From the NCBI GenBank assembly GCA_014621425.1, contig JAANBB010000001.1:372001-436000 (forward strand): DNA of 64,000 nucleotides, written 5' to 3'. The position numbers and the translations under genes were made by a program. This stretch comes from Cylindrodendrum hubeiense (taxonomy: Eukaryota; Ascomycota; Sordariomycetes; Hypocreales; Nectriaceae). This document shows, in pieces, positions 45,818 to 56,953 of the stretch (positions are counted from its first letter, which is position 1; each line of letters starts with the position of its first letter). Under the pieces are notes generated by a model. That model had not been told where the DNA came from, did not search any database, and worked only from the letters and a program-made list of their open reading frames with translations.

Positions 45818-48071
45818 ATGTCGTCAAGGTCCAAGAAACTTCCAGCATGCGACCCATGCCGGACGATGAAACTAGCGTGCGACCACACGCGACCGGTTTG
45901 CACGAGATGCAGGAAAAGGGGTCGGAGTGCTGAGTGTGCGTACCGGACGAGTCCATTCAAGAGGGCCTATGCCAGGAGTCCGCGGACAGGAGACTCGCAG
46001 CAAGGACAAGAGTAGGTGGCCTTGCTACTTACGATCACTGTGATGCGCCTGCTTATCAATACTGTCGTCATTCTGTTAGACACACCAACAGCGAATTAAG
46101 GCATATCTCTCCAATTACAACAACTGGAGTAGATTCCTCAGTTCAATCGGTTCAGTATCCCAACCCGGGCTACTTGGGCTCGTCTAGCCACACGACTCTA
46201 TTCGACCAACTGGGCCTGGACGAAAGTTCAGAGACCAATAACTTGAGCCAAACACTTGAACAGAGTCCCCGCTCACATACAGACCATGCTATCAGTGACG
46301 CCTACATCTCAAAAGGCGCTGAAATCATCCTGGATCTCCACCGCTTGTCTAGCATTCAGTCATTTTCTCAACTCTTTAACAGATGGGCTGCCACGGGAAC
46401 TAATCTCCCATTGGCTGGTCCTTTGACAAAGTCGTGCATGGAAACAGTCCAGCACATACTGTTAAAATGCGATGGAGCACTATCAACCGCAACAACAATC
46501 TCCAGGGACCTTTTCCGCCACTCCTGTCATCCTATTTCTGTCAATTCTGAGACTAAATTTGATGAATATTGTACTAATTTCTCCGGAGAGAATGCTCGAT
46601 GGGAGAGTGTTGGTCTGTTGTTCGTTGCTGTCTGTCGAGCTGCCGCAGATTTACCATACGCAGAACCGTTGTACTATTCCGAGCAGCAGCGCCGCAAACT
46701 TCAAAGACTGACACTTACGTACTCAGATCGGTGCTTGGATCTTTGCTTGCCGTTAGATTGCATGAATGAGCTACACCTTTTTCTGCTATATGAGAATTTT
46801 GTTTCTCACTCGCAGGTGGACGGCGATCATAGTGGGTCACATCAATGTTGATCGAGTTTGTACATGCTAAACCCTTCATTCAGGTTATCTCTCTTGGCAG
46901 AAGCTTGGAGACGTCGTATCTGCACTCTTCGCCCTTGGCTATCATCAGCAGCAAACATACTATTTCGACGCAGCTCCGCAATTCCTTCGTGAATTGCGTC
47001 AAGTAGCATTCTGTCGAACATACTCGGCAGGTAAGAACATTTCGATCTTTTTAGGAAGACCACCTCGAATCTGTCGAAAGTTTTGTCGGTTTAACCTCCC
47101 AGGAAACCACCAACAGCCCAACCAAGAAGCGTCTCGTAGACCACAGGTCTGGGGTCTTGCCAAGGAGCCAAACTTTGTCACGGACTCAAGGTGGGCTGCG
47201 CTTTGCGCGATATTGAAGGAAGACGTATTATTCCTCTTCGCGGAGGAGAACTATGATGAACGAGCCCAACAGGCACAGTACGGCCATTTACCTTGTATTC
47301 CTTTACAACTTTACTAATAGTGATGCAAAGGCTTATCGAAGCCGATATCCAAGCCCAATGGAACGCTGTCCCAGAAAATTATCGGCTTCAATGCAATCTC
47401 AAGGCTTGCGACCGGCGACCGGTGGAGCGCGACTTCATGGTCAATATGAAACTCAACTATCTTCATGTTCAATTCCTTCTACGGTTGGCATCACTCCGCT
47501 CGATGTCCACTGAGCCAGAACCGCAGCTGTTGAGTATATCAGTTGACATGCTTGGCCTCGTAGTGGAAACAATTCTGTTGAGAGACCAGTTGATCAATTC
47601 CGAGACGTCATTGGTTTGGAAGGTGAGTTATTAGATCCAGTGTTCCAACCACCCTTGCTTATTTTTGGTGTGCAGGTCGCATACTACGGGTTGTCAGCTG
47701 CCGGGTTTATCTGCCTCACCCTAATCAACCAGTCCTTTGCAATGGTCACCCTCGGAAGAGGAGCTACCAAAGTCTTCCAGGACCTGAGCATTCTTGTGGG
47801 AGAGATTGAGCATGGCACACTCGTGTACGTGCATTCACCTAACTATGCCTTATTAGCTCGCGCCACGCAGACAATCAGGACCATACTCGATCGTATGATA
47901 TCGTTGCACAGCATGACAACGCCATCGGATACTAGAGCCAGGCAATTAGAGCCCGATCAAATTCCCACGTTGGATGATGGAAACTGGGGTATATGGGAAA
48001 CTAATAGTCTTCAAGACTTTGAGATCAACTTTTGGCTCAATTTAGCTGATCATCCATCTTTAAATAATTAG
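45818..48071 (+). CDS. Zn2Cys6 fungal transcription factor
   Basis: About six exons. The binuclear zinc cluster CDPCRTMKLACDHTRPVCTRCRKRGRSAEC has all six cysteines with the usual spacing. A linker with SPFKR, then a Ser/Thr/Asn-rich region, lead to the middle homology domain: SHSQVDGDHS, spliced to WQKLGDVVSALFALGYH, then FCRTYSAGKNISIFLGRPPRI, the conserved core of the fungal-specific regulatory domain. Helical C-terminal part ends in LNN. It binds CGG-type half sites as a homodimer or heterodimer and regulates transcription in the nucleus. The promoter carries an array of TCCGA units, possibly own binding sites. ATG 45,818 is preferred because it begins just before the cluster; 45,767 is an in-frame alternative. 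Confidence 0.88.
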
Positions 48072-49106
48072 ACGTTTCGACTTGGACAGCCCATAACATT
48101 GACACTGAGCATCTGCTTTGTTACTCTACATGTTTCGAGATGCTGCCCCAAAGGTCACCGTTGTGCCAGTAAGGCCGGTGTGTGGTGAGCTGCAACACAC
48201 CCGAATGACGCGCACTCGCGAACGATTGTTGGGCTTTGGACTAAATCCATGCGCGGAACAAGCATTGAATACCAAGGTCCAAACCCAGTCTCAATAACGT
48301 AACGAAGCACTGATCGAAGGAACTCAACTCAGCTTGAAAATGAGTTCACCAAGTCCTGTCTTAAACCATCAGGTTGACTGCTGATCAAATTTACCTCTGG
48401 TGCTGCCACTTTTGTTACGCCATTTTAATTTTTTTGGCCTGCTCACGATTGTATTGAAAGCCCTCAGAAGTACTCCAGCTAGATCCTTGTTTGTCGTCCT
48501 TGCCAAAGCAAGCTATAAGTTGGTTAGTATTTCGTCTTTGGTCTAACATCTGCAGACCCTGGTTCGACGTTTTCCATGTGTCATCACCGGAGTCGGCGTA
48601 CACATCGGAGTGATTGATTCGGACTGTCATAATTGCTTTAAGCGGGGCTTGCGGGGCAACGACAGGCTCCCTTCGTCCAATCTTAGTTAGCCTAGGCCGA
48701 GCTATTCTTGTTAGTGTATTTGCCTAATTGAGAAAGCCAGGGACTAATCAGAACGTGGCACGAAGGAAATTCAACCCTCCCACTTCGACCTCATTCACCA
48801 CTACCCTGCTCATCACGCCTTATACGCCTTATCCCCATCCCGATAAGGAATTCAGTGGTGAAATGACTCCCGAAGTCGTGGAGACTCAAGGATTGATCGT
48901 ATAGCACGTCAAGCTTCTTCCTCAGCACGCGATATCAGTTCTGGGTAGACTAGTCCTAATTTGCCAATTTATGTAGCCAACTTCTCAACTGGTTTCGATC
49001 ATTCCATGTGCCTAGTTACTATTTAACTATTGCCTCACATGGCATTGAAATCTTCTATTTATCAGCCACTAGTTTCTGCCTCTCCTTGCTCAACTTGGTC
49101 GGAACC
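48072..49106. other. Intergenic, upstream of the dead permease
   Basis: About 1 kb. A 71-codon minus frame at 48,415-48,630 has no recognised family. No other structure seen. Confidence 0.45.
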
Positions 49107-50919
49107 ATGTCTAACCCTCACCAACGTTCGGAATCAAATATTGAGAAAGGTGAAAGCCCGACTCCCCTCCATTCAACCGATTTACAACCCGTCAGCGGAA
49201 AACATGCACCAAGCACTGATTTTCTCAGTCGCAGCCTCTCGGCGCGTCAAGTTCAGATGATTGCCATCGGTGGCACCGGGACGGGGCTGTTCCTTGGTAC
49301 TGGCAGATCACTCGCTGTTGGCGGGCCCGCCTCAGTTTTGATTGCCTACTCCATAACTGGAGCTATGGTCTACTTGACTATGCTCGCTTTGGGCGAAATG
49401 GCGACCTTTATACCCGTCGCTGGAAGCTTCTGCAGCTTTGCTTCCCGTTTCGTAGACGACTCTTTTGGGTTTGCACTGACCTGGAATTATTGGTTCAATG
49501 ATGCTGTATCTACAGCGGCGGATCTGGTCGCTCTGCAGATCATCTTGCAATACTGGGTTGATGACAACTTTCCCACATGGACCATAAGTTTAGTTTTTTT
49601 GGCTCTTCTTAATTGCTGCCAATATAATCACCGTTGCTGCTTATGGTGAGCTCGAGTATTGGCTCAGTTTACTCAAAGTCATTACCATTATTGTAAGCCA
49701 AACTGATTATCTACATCTTACCACACATTGCTGAATATTTCAGGTTTTCATTATCGTCAGTATTGTAGTAAACTGTGGCGGTAATAGCGATGGCCATTAC
49801 ATCGGAGTTGAAAACTGGCGCATTTCCGGTGCTCCGTTTGTGGATGGGATTGGTGGGTTTGCCTCGGTTTTTGTGACTGCTGCATTTGCGTGTAAGTTAA
49901 ACTCCAACTCAACAAATATCCTTGATTGGGCACTAACAGGCGCAGATGGTGGCACTGAATCAATTGCAATTACCGCTGGAGAGACTAAGAACCCTACCAA
50001 AAACATTCCACGAGTGGTGAAGAATGTATTTTGGAGAATTATAATTTTCTAGTAGGTTTCTTTGAGAGTCTCGTGATTTCAGAACTGAGCTGACAATCTC
50101 TAGTATTATATCTATCACCCTTATAGGTCTCAACGTTCCTTATAACTACCCTGGTCTAGACTCAAAAGAAGTGAAAACCTCTCCTTTTACTCTTGTGTTC
50201 CAGATGGTCGGAGCGAAATCTGCCGGCAGCGTTATTAACGCTGTTGTTATGACTAGCGTTATTTCTGCTGGGAATCACGCCCTTTTCGCAGGGACTCGAC
50301 TTCTCTATACACTTGCAGCCCAAGGACATGCGCCCCTTCGCTTTGCGAAGTTGAACAAGAGAAAGGTACCGTGGGTAGCTGCTCTTGCTACAAGCGCCAT
50401 CAGCGTTCTATGCTTTGCATCGAGCTACGTGGGTGCTGGTCAGTTATGGACATGGCTTCAAAAGTAAGTTTGCAACCCTATTCTTCGATTAACATATTGA
50501 CTTATTCATTTAGTCTGGTCGGAGTATCGAACATGCTCTGTTGGATTGCGATTGGCATTACGTCTATCCGCTTCCGCTCCGCCCTCGCGCTCCAGAATAA
50601 AACTCATCTCCTTACTTACCGCAATTGGACTTATCCATATGGCCCATAGATCTGTGTCATCCTTAATTCAATCCTTATACTGGTCCAAGGGTGGAGTTGC
50701 TTCAGCCCCAAATTTGATGGCGCTAGCTTTGCCAGCTTTTATGTTGAATTGCCAATCATGTTAGTCATGTTCCTAGCATGGAAACTATTCAAAAAGACAA
50801 AATGGATAAGGCTGGATGAAATTTACTTGATGACTGATGTTTATGTTTCTGAAGATGAAGAAATAAAAGAGCATGGAGTGAAAGGAAAGCTCAAGTCCGT
50901 TTGGGGCTGGATACTGTAA
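49107..50919 (+). pseudogene. Amino acid permease (APC superfamily), frameshift and nonsense codon
   Basis: Exons with introns near 49,694, 49,890, 50,053 and 50,464 code for a YAT-type amino-acid permease. It has LSARQVQMIAIGGTGTGLFLGTG, the N-terminal helix with the family glycine motif, then LALGEMATFIPVAGSF, ITAGETKNPTKNIPRVVKNVFWRI and TWLQNLVGVSNMLCWIAIG. One base too many near 49,610 shifts the frame between the ALL and IIT segments of helix 5. A TAG at 50,647-50,649 follows YPYGP, where a Trp would be expected, and the frame then continues for 90 codons to a natural end with VELPIMLVMFLAWK. Both lesions would remove function. Confidence 0.8.
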
Positions 50920-51442
50920 TAGCCTTATCACTAGTCAGCTGCATATCGGGATCAAAGGTCAGGAGATGAAAGAGGAGAGGATAATTGCTTGGTGGTCGCT
51001 GAGGAGATATAAAGAAAGAGTAGTTTATGAAGGAATCTACGTCTTATTACACATAGACAGGCCGAAGTGGGTACGTCATTGCTACCCGCGGATTTCCAAT
51101 GTTGACTGGCTAGATGTAAAAGGAGAAAAGATGACTATTACTTTACAAAGCAAGAACCGCAGTAGACCTGGTCTCACATGCGGGCGTGAGACTAGGGTCG
51201 TTTGAGAGGACGATACGAGAGGGGTCGGATGAAGAGAAGAAAGGTTCCATAATAAATTGATCTCATTCCGTCCGTTCCTTCAGAGGTCTAAAACTTCCAT
51301 TACTGACACTTTCATCCAGTAAACAATCTGGTGTCTTTTCAGTATCTATGTTATAACCGCTTTGCGTTCCACACTTTTGATAGCCTGGTCCGCGCCAGGG
51401 TCAAGCCATCGAACTGAACCTGCGCGACTTCCAGTGTGAAGC
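50920..51442. other. Intergenic, convergent 3' regions
   Basis: A short plus-strand frame at 50,966-51,205 shows no domain. Nothing else recognised. Confidence 0.45.
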
Positions 51443-52234
51443 TCATATACAGCCGTAGTGATGAGTGCGAATGTATACTAAGCTCTCTCCCTCGGCTGTA
51501 GCATTAACCACCCTCAAGCCAGCTATCATGACCCACTTGAGCAATATCTTTTGAAGGCCGGTCACCCGAGCAGCTTCATCCCCTGCTGTGTTCCCCGAGG
51601 GGGCCACGGCGTTCACATCGGCTCCTAGATCAAGTAGAGTTCTGATGGCGCCATATTTGGGTAGTCTTGACATCACCATGAACATCAGGGGTGGGGTAGT
51701 GTGAGGTTCGAGACAATTGATCGAACTGCCGTGACGAACAAGGGCCTCCACCACAGCTGTGTCGTGTGCGAAATGAATTGGGCGTAGATCACCCCCCGCA
51801 ATCACATCCACATTGGCTCCATAGTCAACGAGAAGGTCGATAATGTCGGCATAGCCGTATCTCGCTGCCTGATGCATGGCAGTCATGCCGTAGGAGCCTG
51901 GAAGGCGAAAGCCATAGCTGGGACCACATCCTAGAACCGGCTCATTGATCCAAGGCCCGTTCCCCACCGTTGATATCAGAGTTCTGATGGTATCTGAATT
52001 TCCTCGTGAAGCCTCCCAAGCCAAAATGAGGCCCTGAAAACGAGGTTCTGATTTCCAAGCGGGTTTCTGGCCTTGTTGGTCACCATACCTATGTCGGGGG
52101 ATCTTTAGGTAAAGGACCGAGTTTATACACATATAGTGTTGGTGGTTGGTGAGTGCCCAGTTCGCAACTGAGCTGAAAGGCAAATATTTGGCGATTTCGG
52201 AGAGAACCTGGGGAGGTAAATTGCAACATTCCAT
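51443..52234 (-). CDS. F-box/ankyrin-repeat protein
   Basis: Single exon, 263 aa. The N-terminus MECCNLPPQVLSEIAKYLPFSSVANWALTN reads as an F-box. Ankyrin repeats follow: GMTAMHQAARYGYADIIDLLVDYGANVDVIA, a second with RPIHFAHDTAVVEALVRHGSSINCL, a third with PLMFMVMSRLPKYGAIRTLLDLGADVNAV, and a partial fourth. Such proteins link targets to SCF complexes or form scaffolds. Target unknown. It lies tail-to-tail or back-to-back with other repeat genes: a dead ankyrin gene starts 600 bp away on the opposite strand. Confidence 0.82.
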   Translation of the reverse strand: MECCNLPPQVLSEIAKYLPFSSVANWALTNHQHYMCINSVLYLKIPRHRYGDQQGQKPAWKSEPRFQGLILAWEASRGNSDTIRTLISTVGNGPWINEPVLGCGPSYGFRLPGSYGMTAMHQAARYGYADIIDLLVDYGANVDVIAGGDLRPIHFAHDTAVVEALVRHGSSINCLEPHTTPPLMFMVMSRLPKYGAIRTLLDLGADVNAVAPSGNTAGDEAARVTGLQKILLKWVMIAGLRVVNATAEGESLVYIRTHHYGCI

Positions 52235-52831
52235 CAGAATCGAGACTGACTAGATGCACTCTTGGTTAGCTGCGACCACGTAGGTTTTTTTAACTCTCTG
52301 GTCAAAGCGCAACCAGGAGGTGACTAAGTGATGTTGAGTGCTTCAATTGCGACTTCTTAGTTGTTGGTTGTTGGTTGCAAGCCCGGTCATGTTCTGACTC
52401 ATAAAGGATTCTGTGTTGTTCAATGTGGCTGAGTCGAAAGGTCGATGAGTCAAGTAGCAAACAACCCATAGTCTGGCCACCATATTCACTGAATCCAAAT
52501 TTAGACTACTATGATTCAAAATAGGTGCGGCTTTTTGGAGTCAAGGTTGCCGAGTTGAATAGATGAGGTATAGGGAGATGTGATAATATGCCTTTAATTT
52601 ATAACTAATTCAAGACCACCAGGATCCTTGCAGTAGATAATAACTGCAATCAATGACCCAAGGTATCACAGTCTGTTTACTCATTATAATATGCAAACGG
52701 CATCGAAGCAGCGTCACAACTAAAATAGCTCAGCCCAGGGAAAAGCAAATAAGTCGCATCCGACGACAACTCCGTCTCTAACCGGTGATACCTCCGATTT
52801 CTGGCGGAGACGGCTCCGTCTTCCAGCGGCG
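52235..52831. other. Intergenic between divergent ankyrin genes
   Basis: About 600 bp containing the F-box/ankyrin promoter. No gene or repeat recognised. Confidence 0.5.
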
Positions 52832-53992
52832 ATGGCTGTAAATGTGGCAAAGACCAATACTAGAGTCGAGCATATGAATCAACAAGAAGTCGAAACCTTA
52901 GTAGAAGCAGGAGTAAATTTACGTCTATCGGATGACAAATGAATAATGACGCTCCACGTCTCTGCTCGCCTTATGTATAACCAAATTTCTATTATGTTGC
53001 TTGAGAAGGGTTCAAGCTTTGGGGCGAGAGACTCGCATGACTGAACGCCTTGCATTTCAATGTTAGGGGGGAGGCCTATTGGAATCCCGCTCACTCTTGA
53101 TTGTCAGTGGCACCGATATAAATGTCAAAACAGACATGGGGGCCACAAGGATCTATGTGGCAATTTCGCTTCGTTCCGTGTGTGTGGCTTCTGAGTCCCT
53201 TGCATGGCACTGACCCTGTCTGTGTAGGAAATATTATGGGGCGGCTGCTTCAACATAACGTGAGTATCAACGTAACAAATCAACAGGGCATGACAGTTCT
53301 GTGCCCGGCCAAAGGCCATACTTGCCTATAAATACTTGGGGCTATCACCTGAGAACTTTACACCGTTGGGTAAATTCTGCCAGCGAGGGGATATGTTGAC
53401 AGCATGATATGGACCCACAACAAAACGGCAGTGCTATGGATCGCGATTCGAGCAGCCCACCCTGAAATCGGGGAGCCGCTGCTTCTGGAGAACGGCATTG
53501 ACGATTAAAAAGCAAGCAAGTTACCTTGGTTGCCTCTAGTTCAGACCGCAGCTGTTGAGAAGCACGGTATCCTCAAGTTGATGGCTGACTGGGGCGCGAA
53601 TGACAGCGTCGCGTTGCTAGTGGTCAGTGACCAAGAATAGATCGACGCAGTGCGATTGCTTTTTGATGCCAGGTTCGATGTTGACTCCAAATAGAACCAT
53701 AACAATGTGGACACCCTTCCATTGGCTATCCAAGACTCTGCGGATATTGCCGAGCTCCTACTAGGGGTAAATGTCAACATGGCCAGCATAAAGTCTCACA
53801 CCGCTTCACACTGCGGTCATGTTGGCGGGAGTAAACATTCTGCAGCAGTTGCCGGTACAGGGTGCGGAGGTCTCTACCAAGGATAATTCTGGGCAAACTG
53901 CTCTATCCCAAGCCTGCGAGTTGGGGTATACTGGCATCTTGAACCTGTGGCAGCAGCACGGCAGTGGGAAAATAGGGGCTAAGGTTTCCTAG
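52832..53992 (+). pseudogene. Ankyrin-repeat gene remnant
   Basis: Read from ATG 52,832, ankyrin signatures continue for over 1 kb but in several frames and with many stops: VETLVEAGVNLRLSDD, then TGA, TLHVSARL, IMLLEKGSSFGARDSHD, then TGA; later NQQGMTVL, KTAVLWIAIRAAHPEIGEPL, ILKLMADWGAN, IDAVRLLFDARFDVDS between two TAGs, TPLHTAVMLAGVNILQQL and GQTALSQACELGYTGILNL. At least six repeats can be traced. Several stops are at positions where Trp or Gln is expected (TGG to TGA, CAG to TAG). No functional product is possible. Probably a decayed paralogue of a family common in fungal accessory regions. Confidence 0.75.
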
Positions 53993-54277
53993 CGCATCGG
54001 TTGTGGAGATGATCCCAGCAGCTTATTGGGCAGTTCTTCATGACGACAGATAGCGTTACAACAAGTCAAGAGCAAAATTAGGTGCTGGTTATTTCTTCCT
54101 CTTCTGGCATTGATAAGAGGGATGTCAGACAACAAAGCCAGTCTGTCTAATAAGGGAGAGTATACGCTTGGATGGTACTTTTCAACATAAAATTTGCATA
54201 TATTGTTCATTCGCATTTGCATTTATTGATTTGTCTAATTCCAACCATGATCTTCATCCAAAGATTCCACTCCCATC

Positions 54278-55396
54278 CTAAACTCCCAGAAGCTCCAAAG
54301 TGTCGTGATCAACAATAGCAGCCGAGTACCGCTCGCTAATAGCAAAGATGATGTTATCAGGCTGCATAGCCGCGGGAGTCATGGCCCACAGGAAACCCTG
54401 CATGGCATAGCGGCGGTAGTCGTCCCAGATGTCCTCCTTGGACAGCTTGGGGCCTCCCTCGGCATGGAGCGCCTCGAGATAGGTCTCGATCAGGACACCC
54501 TCACTGCTGCGGCGGTCCTCGACGGTCAAGGCGCCAGTCAGGAAGTAGACCAGGTCAAGGATGGCAGGGCCGTACTGGAGACCCTGCCAGTCGATGAAAC
54601 CAGGCGTACCGTCGTTGGCGATAAGCGTGTTGCCGACGTGGTTGTCGCCGTGGATGAGCGAGTAGAAGCGCGTGTCCGAGTCGGCGTGCTTCCAAAGAGC
54701 CTCGAAACCTCGCTGGATGCGCTCACGGTCAAGGAGAGACTCGGCCACAGGCGGGCGGACCTTCTCGTCGAAACGAACGTCCCAGGGCTCGGGCTTAAGC
54801 AGTGCGAGGACGATGTTTCGCACGGGGTTGGCGAGCTTCTTGCCGTCCTTGCCAAACAGCCAGGGGAACTTGTCCTCCTCGCTGTTCCAGGTCTTTCCGT
54901 GGAGACTGGCAAGCTGCTTGAGGGCATCACCAACACGGGCAGGGGTCCACGGCTCCAGGGGAGTACCGAAGGAGCACTGATCAGCGACATTGGACATGAT
55001 GACTATGCCCTGGCCGTTGACGGTGTCGGTGCCGCAGAACCAGGTCGTGGGCAGCAACATGTTGGTCACAGGAGCAATGTGGTAGTAGAACTCGGCCTCG
55101 CGGCGGTAGGTGGCCCACATCTCCGGGAAGTGCTCGCGGATGAAGGGGTTGAAGCCGCCCTTGACACAGACGCTGATCGGGATGTCCGTCTCCACGCCAT
55201 CGGCAAAGACCAGGTCCACAAACAACTTGGACGCCGTGCCGTGGCTCACGCCCGTCATTTTAAAATCCTTGACCGCCACGTTGAGGGCGTCCGAGAGCCA
55301 CTCGGCAGTCACCTCCTCGGGCGTCATGGGCAGCGCCTTGTCCGAGTCGAACACGCCACGGGGGGCCTTGGGGCCATAAACTAAAGAGGGTGCCAT
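54278..55396 (-). CDS. Phosphotransferase-family (aminoglycoside/choline kinase-like) protein
   Basis: Single exon of 372 aa from ATG 55,396 (an upstream in-frame ATG at 55,468 would add 24 residues). The kinase-like fold shows FYSLIHGDNHVGNTLI with the catalytic HGDxHxxN and, after it, GTPGFIDWQGLQYGPAILDL, with the metal-binding Asp of the D-W/F-Q motif. The N-lobe has VKGGFNPF and the conserved Lys, followed by EAEFYYHIAP and the adenine-loop VIMSNVADQC. The family phosphorylates small hydroxyl compounds such as ecdysteroids, choline or aminoglycosides. Substrate unknown. The codon use is GC-rich so a long antisense frame exists, which I regard as a shadow. Confidence 0.88.
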   Translation of the reverse strand: MAPSLVYGPKAPRGVFDSDKALPMTPEEVTAEWLSDALNVAVKDFKMTGVSHGTASKLFVDLVFADGVETDIPISVCVKGGFNPFIREHFPEMWATYRREAEFYYHIAPVTNMLLPTTWFCGTDTVNGQGIVIMSNVADQCSFGTPLEPWTPARVGDALKQLASLHGKTWNSEEDKFPWLFGKDGKKLANPVRNIVLALLKPEPWDVRFDEKVRPPVAESLLDRERIQRGFEALWKHADSDTRFYSLIHGDNHVGNTLIANDGTPGFIDWQGLQYGPAILDLVYFLTGALTVEDRRSSEGVLIETYLEALHAEGGPKLSKEDIWDDYRRYAMQGFLWAMTPAAMQPDNIIFAISERYSAAIVDHDTLELLGV

Positions 55397-56953
55397 TGTG
55401 ATGTTGAGATAGGGTGATAGGTGCTGAAGATGTGAGGATTGGATAGCTGGCCACTGGTAGAGTTGCATAGTGATGTGGAGCGGGTTATATACCTCTGTCC
55501 AATGCGGACTCTTGATGTTTCCCGACGACGCGCAAGGACAGGGCAGCCCTCGCCAAAGCCGATGGCTAACCGTTACCTGCTTAGAATTATCTTTCCCATC
55601 ATGCTCTCTCCCAGGCTAGCTCTTTGGCTCCTGGCCCATGCTGGCTTAGCGGCGGGCGTTAGACACGTCTTATGCGGCACGGCCCTGGCAGCTAGCGAGC
55701 CACTCTTCGTCGAGGACCCTTGCCAGCAGCGCCGTTGTCATGAGCTGATGCGCTCGTACGTACAACGAGTAGTTTCATCGAACCATTTGCCAAGGTTCCC
55801 CACATCACGTTTTAGTTCCGGCCGCTACAGGCGACGCCGCGACGCAAGGGATAGTGAGAGCAAGGGGGAACACAAGCGTCGGCTATTGTTGGACAGGTCG
55901 GATATAACTGCATGCTAGAGAGGGTGTAGTGGGGGAAAACCTGGTGGTTCTCCGCGTCCCCTCAGGTACGGAGGACAGAGTAGGGCGGCTCCCAGTCTGT
56001 GCCCCTTCCACAAGCATTGCTCGTTTGCTTTTATGCAAAACGATGCAGGGCAATCACCCACGTGCGTGCTGGTTCATCCCGTCTGAGCTTGCTCAAGCCG
56101 TCCGCGTTCTGGCCCAGGGTTTTTCTTTGTCACGGCGCCCCACCATTGAGACGAGACAACGACACCAAGGCTGGGGTGGGATCGGTCGTTGCGCGGCCCA
56201 GGATCTTCACTCTTATTTTCCCAGTTCGGGCTGCAGCCCGCAGCGACGCTTCCTTGCGACTCCGTACTAAATCACCGAGTTTTCAGGTCCCTGGACTCCT
56301 TGGACTCCCTGGTCGCGAACACCGCGGGACACTGTACCGACCCCAGAGATGTCGATCCCTCTGTCCCACCGCCCAATGCGCGACAAGTAAGACAAGGCTT
56401 CCTCCACAGGGGTCTAACACATGGACCAGGGTCTCGCCCAGTGATACACCCTGCATCAGGATCCAGCTAACGCACCCAGCTGCCCTAAGCCCTGTCACAC
56501 GTAGCACGAAGGACCCAAATTTGGACCCCCCAGCCATTGATACATAGTCAGGCAGTTGTCCCCTGATGCCCTCCGCCCGACCACTCTGATGTTACCGCCG
56601 TTCCTCCTGTCAATTCAGGAGTCCCAGGTCCCATCTACCTAGCTCGTTTTGAGCTTGCCGTGGCCTTCCCAGTGGAGCCCCATCACATCGCCTGCATGGT
56701 GCCACCCCCTAGGACGCAGGCCTTCCCAGACACCAGGCTAGGTTCGCGGAGCTTTTCAATGCAGTCTTAAACCACCTTGTTTGCTTCCGAGTTTTTCGGG
56801 TTCGTTTTGCAAGTTCCTTCCCCAGAGCCGTACCACCGCCACGTCAAACAGGAACACGAGCCGAACAGTCGTCCAGCGCGATTGCTGCCATCCGATGAGT
56901 CCCAACCGGCGGCCCAACTACCAACAAAGCGGACAACGCAACGGGCCTGCATC
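55397..56953. other. Long GC-rich intergenic region
   Basis: About 1.55 kb between divergent genes. Several overlapping frames (55,439-55,918, 55,999-56,547, 56,189-56,470) are Arg/Pro-rich and without domains, typical for GC-rich noncoding DNA. I see no RNA gene. Confidence 0.5.

Noticed and set aside
54305..55384. 359-codon plus-strand open frame
   Set aside because: It is antisense to the phosphotransferase-family kinase, has a repetitive Val/Asp/Arg-rich composition and no domain. GC-rich codon use in the real gene leaves the opposite strand open.
55999..56547. Plus-strand frame of 182 codons in GC-rich DNA
   Set aside because: Arg/Pro/Ser-rich without conserved motifs; overlapping frames in the region look alike.
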